64,000 nt of DNA, taken from assembly GCF_002443255.2 (NCBI RefSeq), contig NW_019211456.1:50838486-50902485 (forward strand), in the 5' to 3' direction. The first letter of the stretch is position 1; each line of letters opens with the position of its first letter. The position numbers were made by a program, and so were the translations under genes. This DNA is from Varroa destructor. Taxonomy: Eukaryota; Arthropoda; Arachnida; Mesostigmata; Varroidae. The notes under the pieces are model-generated. The model had not been told where the DNA came from. It saw nothing but the letters and a program-made list of their open reading frames with translations, and did not search any database. Of this stretch, positions 28,301 to 40,300 are shown in pieces.

Positions 28301-31300
28301 GTTAACTGAACTGATTGTTGCGCCACCTACGTAATTGAACGTGAATGTACACGTACGTATGATTTGAGATATGAGAGCCTGGTAGGTTTGCTCGATTAGC
28401 TGCATCTGCTCAGGACAAGTAACAACTCCGACACCAGGAACCACTAGAGGATATTGGCTTGCCCTAGTTGAATTTCCCGCCGCTGCTGCAAGAGTCCAAT
28501 CCATCTTCGACACACGGTAGCACAAGGACAGCAAAGGTGACAATAAGACTGTTGTCCTTTAAAGACTTGCCGTTTTCCTATCTGTCGTCGCGGGAAACAG
28601 CGGTTTCAGTCCTCCAAAATGCCCAACACTATTCGAAGTTTTATTTCTTGAGTTTTCAATTGGCCGAATTCAATGTTCACATGGCTCAAGGTGTCCGTAA
28701 AGCCTTAAGTTACGTTCTACAGACTTCGTCAATTAGTCTGTGTAAGGTTTCATTTAATCCGTAAGTACAACACACTAGTTTCAAGTTAATCCACTGTTAC
28801 GCCAGCATTACGCACAGCCTGTTTCTAGACTGGAAACATCTTACACAAGATGGCTATCCCTGTGAAGGATCCACGCTGTGCATGAACTATATAAACACTA
28901 TTACGATTTAGTATCTAATAGATTCGGTCAAATTGGCGCGTCCAGTCGGCCGACCGCCTAACGATTGCCATCGCCGTTACCGTCGTCACCGCTACCACTT
29001 CCTCTAGGTTTCTCAGGGAGTCATCCGCCTGTTCACTTCGATGTATTGTAATTCAGTTTAGCTAGAGAGTTTACGGTCAAATCGTAACTGTTCACGTGCG
29101 GCCTAAACGTGTGCAGTGACGGAATACTTATGTTGGCTGGCGGCGAGGTCCGGATTGGCGCGACTCAGCAGAACGCACAGGAATGCCCCTTGGCCAGTCG
29201 TCGTCGTCGTCGTCGTCATGTTGCTATGTCAGTAGATGTTATTGCCCCAAATTTAGAGGGCGAAATTACTGCCAACAGCCAGCTCCAAAGTAAACCTAGG
29301 GAACGGTTTCTGTGGCGAAATGTTCCTATCCACTGCGTGAATATCCATAGACGAGCGCGTTACATCGCTAGAGGTCAGCTTTTTCGGGGATCCTGAATCT
29401 TATTCGCTTACTCTGGTGGAGAGGGCGCCCCGTTTGATAAGATATTATCTCACCTTTATCGCTCAACGCTGCAGCAGCACACCGACAACGTAAGAAGACG
29501 CCGCTAGGAACACCAGGCAGCAGGGAAACCAGAACAGCTACCGCGTAAAAACGCGACACACAGACGCCATCTTTGTACACAAAGCGTCATATCTGCCATA
29601 GCTACTACTATCGCCACGACGTCAGCTGCTGCTGCTACTGCCGCCGTCGCCGCTACTGCTATTCTTCCTTTAAATCCCGCTACATCAGACTGGCAAAGCT
29701 ACTGAATGACTGTCTCGACCCGACATCATGTTTTGTTCAAAATCCGTTTTACAAGTAACTTGAGTTGTACCTGCATTCGCTAGAAGTGCCCTACTAGATT
29801 ACTAGAGAGCCAGCCTCAGGTCTTAGGTTTTTCGTTTTACATGTCCTTGAACATTTGCATCACCCCTACGCCTGTGCGCAAGACGAAGTTCCAACTTAGT
29901 GAGTTTCCGACGTTCGCTTACTGTATTTAACATAACTCTAACTGGTACTGGTACTTGGGAAACGATTCCAACCTGACGAGCTCAGCGCTAGAATTCGCAA
30001 ACAGCCTGGTAGGCGTACCAACACGGGCCAAGTGGTGAAGATTTAGCTAGTAAAGGATTCATGTTTTGGTTAAAAAAAATGTGTTTACTTTCTCTAACAA
30101 CATCGCAAGCTATACATGTTTGAATCGCGCTCCCAACGGCCAAACTAAGCTGGTGTATAATGCGAGAACGCGAGAGTTACCTTTTTCAATCGCAAGCCGG
30201 CGGCGTATCTGAGCTAATTCTTCGATCGAGTGACGCCAAAACACGAGGCAGTCGGCGGCTTATTGCAGTAATAGCATAAATAAGATGTTTATAACAAATA
30301 ACATCACCCACATTGCACAGAGGGGCAGCACCGTCGACACTGATGAACAGCGTACGAAAAACCAGACAAACAACTGTCGCCTCTTGAACCTGCAAAGGCC
30401 AGGGTGAATGCTGGTGACGGGTTATCAGTGGCCATACATCGACGACGACAACGGCGATGATGATGAGGAAATAGACAAAATAATCACATACATACTTTTA
30501 TGATGTTTAAGATTCCCGCCGCCCAAACTGGTCCGTTTACGACCTATTGACTAACCTTTTGCAGCAGAAATAGCTATGAAATCAGGCAGAGGCCTAATGG
30601 TCGATGTCGTAGACGCTTTGAATATAAAAAAACAATAGTGAGTATATTTATTCACACCAAAGGCCTGACCGTTCAAGTTGCTTTTCTTCTCACTAGAAAA
30701 TGGCGCAGTATTGACAGTGAGCTAGAGAATTAGTAAAATATTTTGTAGCCGGAAATAACTACTGTAAATTTGATAGGGATATAGTAATTATACGGTAAAG
30801 TCGTTATAAAGTTTACCTTCTTGCAGATTCATCGCAAAAGTTATAACAATATTCATTTGCAGCAGTATGGAAATATGTTTGGCCTTCCCCGCTAAAAAAA
30901 ATGTCTGTCAGAATCAGAAAGTAAACTTTATTATGTGAGTTAAATAAAACAAAAAACTGAAAGATCAATTCTGTTATAATTTACTGGCCATATTCATATA
31001 AGTTACTTGCCACCAGGACAATAATATCTACTTCAATAGTCAGTCAATATAGAGTGCTACTTCTCTATAAGTTACTGCTTCTTCGAAAGCTTCTGACTAA
31101 AGGATAAGTTTCTTAGCAATGCTCAGTCTAATAATGAAGAACGGCGATCGTATATTTTATGATCTGTGACCTCCCTTTCTCCTTTCTCTGTTTAGGCTAT
31201 AAGAATAATGATAATACTGCCCATAGTAAGTACAACATTGATGTGTGCAGATTTTCGGTCAATTGTGCAAAGCTAGCCGGAAATCATTACGCTTCACCTA

Positions 31301-34300
31301 GTGAAGCATTTTAAGCTAGCTTGCAATCTTTGCGACTACAGTCGGCTGCGTCAACTTTATATAATAATAAAGTTAAGTAATTGAAAATATCATAAATATA
31401 ACAGAACGCTTACGTAACTTACACCTATCGACTCCCCAAATGCGATAACTTTGAATGATGTCACCATAGCACATGGCTGTCATCTGGGTTTTGGCGATTT
31501 CATTGATGCCAAAGCCCGCTGTACCCCACTGTGATATCTAACAGGAGTGCACCATTTACGACCGCTGCGTTACCGACACTCGTACTACCATGTTACCATT
31601 TGTCTTTGTTGTTACTAGGTAGGCTTCCTTTGACAATTCAAACGCTCGTCATTTCTAGATGATCAAGATTGCTCTGATGCCAGCATCCTTAGGCAGAAAT
31701 GTACACAGATGCATAAACCGTTTACAAAGCAATTTTAACTTCAATACAAATATGTAAATGTACGGCCTGTGCATTGGTAGTAGAAGAGGGAAGTGCTTAT
31801 GATGTTTCCCTGACAAATTTTTTATTGATACGCGAAATAGCTTCCGTTCTCTCATCGTTTGAGTTACATTACGGACCCAACCGGCCGACTAACGAGTAGA
31901 GGGCGCGGTGAACAGACGATATCTCAGCGGTATCTTGGGGCGACATCCCACAAGGTGCAATAACACTCAAAGCTTTGTGCGCATCGTGAAATCATGTTAT
32001 GACAAAACTCGTATCGATAAATAGCACTGAAAACTAGCTTCAACACATACTCTACTGCAATAGAAAAACGCGTTTGGGATGCGAGTTCTTTTTTTTTTTT
32101 GGACTTGTAATGGGTAGAACATTGTCTCTCGTCGTGTCTCCGTAACTGAAGTATATACAGGACTCGCTGTACGCTCTAGTAAATAAACCCTGGCCCTCTT
32201 GACATATCTGAAGCAAAGATTTTGTTTGTAACTTCTTTTTTCAGTTTTAGGGTCCTGTGACCTGCACGGCCCGCCACGCGACCAGAATAAGTTCTATAAA
32301 TTAGTGATGTCGTGTTTTGACTTCATGTCTAAATAAAGATTTTCTGCACAAGCGAGCACAATTTGGGGGAATTTTATATTAGCTGTTCCGTTGCTCTAAG
32401 TAGCAAATCCAAACGGACACATCCTAAAGTTGTATCCTGTTTTAATCTATGCTTATTACAGGACGACAGGTATAACTAAAGGAGGTATTGTTACGCATAG
32501 ACGAATCTAGAGCTTCCGTAGCGTTTGCGCCCGATAAAAGTAGCGTTTTAAAGTTCAATATTAATTTTTCCATATCAGCGGCATATAACAAGTCTATGAA
32601 TGTCTCTATCTGCAAAATTAACATGGTTGCTAACCATGGTGGAGCATACAAGCGACTGATTAACCGATACTCAATCGGCCCAGAAGTCTTCAATGCTTTA
32701 GAAATGCGTCAATACAAACGAAGGTTGCTGGCAAGAAGCGTACATTAAACAGAGACGTAATAAGAACGGTATCTAGCCTACTTAGGTACTTGTAGCTCCG
32801 GTTTCGAAACCTGTACATGGAAGCAGATATACCATGGGTTTATTGAATTAGTCTTATGACTATTGCCTTTAAAATATAGTACACCTACCTCCAGCCACGT
32901 TAACGAAGTCTTCACCCGTGGCCCTATAAACTTCAATGTATCTTTGTCCAATATGGTGTCGATGTCTTCGTAAAGCCATATCACGGTGTTCTGCGGACTC
33001 GAAACGAATCAGCGCCTCACCATTGCGACGTCCCATCCCAGTGAGACACAGAGCCACACCACCTCTGTTCATAATAAAAAAAAAAAAGAAGAAAAAGTTC
33101 CTGAACGCATTTACGGCAGCATATTCAAGTGTACGGCTAATAGCTTGCAACATACTGAAACTATAATCGACACATTACTTCGGAGAAGTTATTGTTTAAA
33201 TATTAATGTTTTCAAATATAGGGGATTCTTTTTGAGTTATGCGTACACCTAGCGCCAAGCGCGTTCGGGTCGAGAACTTTCATTTTACGGAGGAAACGAC
33301 GTACACAGATTTCAGAGACGTACACACAAGGACTGTGGAAGTTTTAAATGCTTATCAATTTAATGCTGTAATATTCTATTAACTTTTTTCAAGTTTATAA
33401 ATGTGCGTTATTACTTATTATTAAGTTGACAAAAACAATAAAAAAAGACGAACTTGACGATGTTAAGTCCCCGGAAGAATTCTGCTATATCTTGGTCGGA
33501 ACTCTGCCATGGGAGTCCTCGGGCACGAGCTACACAGCCACTCTCAATCGTGTCGCCTTTTGAACTAGAAATCATATCATCATAAAGCGTAAACGAAAAT
33601 GGTTATCGTACTTGGTGTTTATGAGCATAGAATTGCAGGATTAATTACCACCCATTCTTACAATACACCAGTGCAACCGTGCATGAAGCCAACAACATGC
33701 ACATACATTATGCACGATAGATGATTTGATGTAACCCACAATCAATCACGAAGCAAGCTACATCTGATTTCGCCACCACCACCACCCTTTTAGGTAACAG
33801 TTGGATACGGCCGTAGGCCTTTACTACTTTTATCAATGACGCGAGAAAACCTCGTAGTGAGCCCTCCGAGATACCTACAGTGACGTACTGGAAATTCCTT
33901 ACCGCCGTATATCCGTTGCATAAAAAAACTACAAAGTACTCCGCTTAGAGTTACTAGAATTTATTGATTTGTTTATTGTGTTGGCGTTCTGTTGTTGTGT
34001 TGCATGAGGCTGTCCAAAGTTCTTGCTTGATCCCAGTCTTCTTAAACTCATGCAACTTTGCGGCTTGTGTGTTTGAATAAGGCTTATTTATACTAAGCTG
34101 GAAAAAAAACACAAGCAAAAACTTACCAAATTCCGGGTTCTAATCTTTGGAGTACTACCTCCGGTTGTGTAAACTTATGCCCTAAAATTAAAACACGTTT
34201 ACGTTAACTGTAGTCGACGACAGGCAATAAGTTCAAATAACAACGTTTATCCTTTGTTGAATCATTCACGAATGACATGTACGCTTGTTTGCCGTAGCGG

Positions 34301-37300
34301 CATCTAAGTTATCAAATCGTCTTACCGTCATTGAGCATCCGACACACAATGGAAGCCATATTCTGAAGTTGACGAGAGATAAACTCGGCGCTGTTATCCG
34401 CGTCCAACGAGAGATCTGAAGATACAGCGGAAATTTTGCTTTCTTGGAGAAGTAAATGATATGCTGTTCTTATGTCGGTATTATATATTACGGTATTATA
34501 TATTATTAATATATTACGGTATAATTAGAGCTAAACAATCAACCATAATGGTGCGCAGATTATTCGTGCACACATGGGCTGTAAGAGTGTATGTATACAT
34601 TCTATGAAACATTCTTCTTACATACATTAAGATCTATTCGTAGTTAGTTCCTCTTACAACCGTGGTAGATGACACAGTTGGGACACTTTGAGAATATTTG
34701 GAAAAGTTCGGTAGGAAATAATTTGGCTCCTAAATTCGATCATTTGTTAAAGTTGGCTTGGTTTATAATGCTTTCCCAGATCTCGTTCCCGTTGACCTCA
34801 GATGATCGCACACTTACAGTTGAGCATATCGGCGACAGTATTAGGAACGGAGTCGGCATTGTAGAATCGTGCAAACTCTTTCCTGAGATCGAAGAATGAA
34901 AACAGGCTCGATGGCAGAACGAGCTGGTGACGGACTGACTCCGGATGAAGAACCTAGTTGGTGTGTATTTCGAAGGACGTCGACATGCGTAAACAACAAG
35001 GACATAAAAAAACATTGTTGCTACATCTTTAGACAATGAACAGTTACAGCATGAAATAAGAGCAAACGAAAGCTTCTAGTTTGATCGGGTCACCTCTGTA
35101 GCTTGTAGCTCTCTAACATGGTCCTATCTACGGTCTTTAGTTCTGCCAATGCTTTACGTCGAATATCTAAAATAAAGAATTAGAATACCATCAGTAATAA
35201 ATTGTTTAAAGTCATATTATTTTTTCGCCGTTGTGAACTAAATGGGGTTATTAGACAGTTCGAAGAAAGTACGAAGGTTAATTCATTGCGAGACAAAACT
35301 ATATCGAAATATCACTTTATTACCGAGAGTATTTGTCCTGCATAGTTTTATTATTATATAGGCAAACTTTACTAACCTGTTATAGATACGATTCTATATA
35401 AATGGAATAACATTGTTTCTAGTAGCATAATCCTGACGAAAAGCTAACTAGGAAAATATGTAGGCAGATATTGAGACAGCGTTCGCTTTTCAGACGCTAG
35501 AAGTTGCCCAGTTGGGGACTTTTTATTGGCTCTAGCCCACACAGTAAGCCCAACGTGCATGGCACGATCAACTTGTAGCCGTTGTGCACTAGCAGATACT
35601 CTTAACGACGAAACGAGAATGTGTCATTTGGGGGGTAACGAACAATTTCGGCTGGCTAATAAAAACGATAGACGAACGGCTTAAACGATCTCTGCTTTCA
35701 TAGCAAAAAAAATATAGGCTTGATGCACGATCCAATTAAGTTTGACAAGATCTTAGGTTGGCTGTAAGAAAAATATCGTCTCTGCCCATAGACTCCATCG
35801 ATCGATTTAGTATTACTGTGTAGCATTGCCCAAAGCATTTGTTCGGATAGGGGATTTAATACGAGCAATACGAACCGACCTAAATTTCAAACCTCAATTA
35901 TACCGCGTGTCCTTAAAATCAGTAGACAAACATGTTAGCACAAAATCACAGAGCTATTCTGAGCAGCGCTAAACATCCTGGTACGCGAAACGGCTGGACG
36001 CAACAAGCAAATCAAAGTTGCGCACGTTAAACTTACTCTGAGTAGTTTCGAACACTTACATATGTAACGTGTTATGATTTTTTTGCCGTTTATTGAACTT
36101 GAGCGAGAGTAAGTTGATTTTGTTATTTAGTTAAGTTTGTTTACCAATTAATTCTGCCTTGGAACAATTGGCTACCATCTACGTTTGGTTATAAAAACAA
36201 TAACTCCGCTAAAAAAAACAAGAATCATTTTGTGAAGAAATATTTGAGCCTGAATGAAAAGGAAAAAAATTCTGTCGCATTATAGTAGTCAATAGATCTT
36301 TCCACTGTACGGCCGAAATAGGCTCAAACTAATTCATTTGTTTTCAAAAAATATTGTCTAGAGACTTCTACGTCGTCAGTCTAAGTTGTTTCTCAAAGCG
36401 GGTTTATTGGCCACTCATGATTTAATACCTTTCGTTTTAGGAAGGTCTGTAGTTATAGCAAGAGAAGCTCATGCTTCATAACCCTCTACTGCTAGATCGA
36501 AAGGTTATATTGTTTCGTCAGTAGAACCGGCAAAATTTCTTTTAAGAGCCACCACATGTGATACGTGGCGGGAAGCAGCGACACGTGGTACAGAGGGGCA
36601 AAACTGCAGCGTCCTACTTCGAATTGATATGTATTTACGTGCTCGCTTTCCTATTGCAACAATCGTGAGGTATGATCGTTGGCGACCAGCGACTAACTTG
36701 CCGAGTAGTGGATGTCATGCATCCATCGCTGTCCGGAGCTAGAAATGCATTGGCTATGAAGTTTGTTAGTCTCTTTGACCAGGTAGGAAACCAGGGGCAA
36801 CCTTTCCTAGTGTCTCATTGACCGGTGGTGACACGCCGCTCCCGTGGCCCGCATAATTATACTGCTCGACTTGCTTTTCGACGCTACATTTAGGTTCGAA
36901 CTTATGCAGCAGTTTCCAAGATCTGTCAGTTGTAGGCGCAGAAGATGGGCTTTTTAGGTAGGGGCGTTCAGCGCGAAAGGCTTCCGCTGTCGAAGCCGGG
37001 CATGGGCTTCTTTCCACAGCTTAAATACAAAACGACCGAACGTTTGAGCTGATCGAGACTTCGCTGCTTCCTCTGGCAGCCCAGCCTTGAATCCCCGAAG
37101 TAATCCGAATGAAGTTGCACCTAGAACCTCACTGGCCATAGTACCTGCCGAAAAAGCGACACTGGAAACAACTCACTGTAACCGTGCGAATTGTTCTTTT
37201 CACCAGCTCATTAGCTTGCGGACGGGCTACAGCGGCCATTAAATGGCGAATGTTCGAATGCACTAGATACTGCTGGCCCCGGAAATTGCGTTACGTAAGA

Positions 37301-40300
37301 GGACGGCGTCCATGGCCTTGTACCAGTCCTAAAGGGCAGAAACGGCCTTTACTACTATCCAGGCTGTCGTGGAACGAAGGCCATGCAGGATACTAGCTAG
37401 CAACATTTTACCAGATGGGGAGAGATCCATTCGCCAGAGCCCTTTCAAACCTGAAAATGTCATCTGGTAAGGGATAATCTACGCAAAATGGACGATTGCC
37501 TTCACCGAATCGGGTAGCAATTTGGTGATTTTGGCCAAGTCTCGTACGAGTCAATAGCAATTAAACGCTAGCCCTCAGAAACTTCGTAAGTGACAAACAA
37601 TAGGGAATGATGACGTTTCGTATGACAAAAAAACACCCGACGTTTTTAGGTGTAGACCGACGACGCTGAGGACAGAGACAGTTCCCAAAAATGTCGCAGA
37701 TGCTTCTCGAAACCCGGGAGAATATGGTGTTATCGAGACAAACGACGGTCATCTGGTGGCGCAACCTATGCAGAGCTCGGTTCATCAATTTCTGAAACAT
37801 CGCTAGGTAAGCCGAAACGCATTCGCTTGAATTGACTTAAATTGTCCAAGTTACAAAGGCACTCAGCTTCCTGTTAACTATACAAAATCGGATTGGGTCG
37901 TTTCTTTGCTCACCAAAACGACCGGGCAAATCCACAGGCTGGATGAGAGCTCGATCATGTCGACATGTATACTTGCTGTTCTTTTACGATATGGGCTTAC
38001 GATGTCGACGCGAGTCGCTGCGGGTGTGCGTAGAAGTGGGCATGGTCACTGGTGAGTAAAATATGATTGACGAGGTGTGTCACAGACAGCTTCTTTGCCC
38101 TCTCGAATAAATGTTTAAATTCGTTACGTAGCAGCCTCGTCAGGTTCTATAGTATAGGATACGCTATAAATAAAACGACGGAGGAACTTCTTAGAGACTC
38201 CCGACGCTGTAAGTGGCGCATGTTCCCACGTTTGATCTAACCTAGTACCACGTTTCATAAATAATGGCCGTCTTTCGATGCCTTCACACGTCCTGCACGA
38301 GTCAGCAGTCACCACGCTGTACAGAGTCACGCATGTACACATAGGCGATACGTGCATGAGAATGTCTTCCTGAAGCGTGACAAAGGTACCGATTAACCTT
38401 TCCCGGCCACGGCGACGTAAGAACGACTCTTCTTACCCTGAAGCACAACATCTAGTTTATTGCTGCGACGTGGGCCATCTGGTCCTATTTGACCCTTACC
38501 TTGGCTTTTCCGGCAACAGCCCGAGGTGTCCGTCGGGCATCGCTGAGCCTACGAGCCGCTCGAACCCAGGACCATGTCTTGGTGTGTTCCACAAACCTGG
38601 TCAATACGACACTCATTTCAACGGCCACTACTTTTTGTGGTTAGGCCATAAGCAGTGTCACCTACGCCAATTATTTAGTAGTAGGGTTGTCGTCAAGAAT
38701 CAGAAGTCCGGCCTTTTTAATCTGCTGCAGACCTACGAAGCGGTGGGCTAAATCTTCCACCATATTATTTTGTATCTACCGCTATCGCCAGATTTACAAG
38801 AATGACGACGTTTGACTGCTAGATGATTTTAGCGGCCGGCTGGACGGTATTACGGACTTCTCGCTGACTGTAATTGTAACAACATATGTGCTCCGCGTCC
38901 GTTTTTTCGCGAAGCTGAGTTATACTCTGAGGTCACTTAGGTCCCTCAATTCCGCTATAGTATTCGTATTGATGACAGCTGGCTCGAAATGCGGCAGCTC
39001 ACATAGCCTCTAGATTGCTCATATCATACCAATGAAACTATAGGAGAAAAGTGAAGCGTTCAATAAAATGCCGAAATCACGCAAAGCTACTCCATATAGA
39101 CTCCTATTTGAAATCTATTAGAAAAAAAAAGAACCAGCAGGGCGAATCGCACGAAGTTTCTAAATCATTTGCAGAACATTCTGACAGCTTAATAGTATTA
39201 AAATTCCGAGTTAGCGTTGTTTGGTTTGGAAAAGGAATTGTCCCACGTTCCCCTCTACGAACAGTGCCAATAAGCTTAATGTTAAAGTTCCCAGATGTTG
39301 CCAGTCAATGACACTCACCATGCAGCCATTGTGAAGACTCACGCAAACTTTGCACAAAATGACCCCTAATTTTTCCGGTTTAGCAACGAGAAGAGTTACG
39401 TAAGTGAACTTAGCTGATTCCCTGGTACGTTTAGGCCTTAAACGCGACAGTGTATGCTTGCTGCATGGATTGGCCGTTCTATAACGCTGAAAGTAGGACG
39501 TCAAATGTCAGCTAAACGGGACTGAATTATTTTTACCTGTCGAAGATGAAGTTGGCCATCAGTGACAAGCTGGAAATCCGCCGGGTCAGAACAATCAAGT
39601 CTCGTTTGTAGGAGACTGATAAACTCTTCAATCACCTAATAATTAGAGTGACAGGACGAATAAAGGTAAAAAAAAAATAGTCAGAGAATATTTGTTCAAC
39701 AGTTCATAAATCCATAATAGGCCACATCCTATCATTTAGAGAAGTGGCAGTCCTAGAACACAGTCACGATCAAAATTTTCAGTCATAGCACTAAGTTCTA
39801 TTATTGTCTGTCTACTTTGTAATACAGACAAGCAGAACGCGTTGTTCTCGTGTCTGGATGCTCCGCACCGCGAAATGGGCAGCTCCAGTACCTGGGAAAA
39901 CGTATATTACATATGGAATTTTAGATCCGACATTGACAAATACTTTAATCCGATCAATAGCGATGTTAATTTTAATGATATTACAGAATCATTGGGCAAG
40001 GAAATATGGGCAAGGCGCTGTACAATTGATTTTCACCTTCAATTCGACTTAACGTAAACATCTAGCAGATTATGAAAAGTAGGGCATTCTATCTATAGAA
40101 TCTGTTGAGGAATCGACTTCAGATTATGAGTTCCATAGCGAGTCATAGTCACAGTGCGTCGCATCATATTCGAAAAGATGATGAGTGTTGCAAAGCTGCC
40201 ATACAATCTTGGCGCAGGATAGGGGTTGATAAGCAACCGGTAGATGTACATTTTACCTCTATCAATAAAGGATCAATTTATTACAGATAGGATTATTGTA

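Larger units (their letters stand above)
26366..32888 (-). other. fusilli intron 8 (about 6.5 kb)
   Basis: Separates RRM1 from RRM2. It holds the possible cassette exon at 28357-28485, a GTC repeat (29197-29217), a nested inverted repeat (31267-31324) and ORFs on both strands that I do not recognise. Confidence 0.9.

Noticed and set aside
38377..38751. 124-codon plus-strand frame, at first sight like an integrase tail.
   Set aside because: The adjacent gypsy remnants all read on the minus strand in pol order, so a plus-strand integrase tail here would be inconsistent; probably a chance frame over the element's 5' part.
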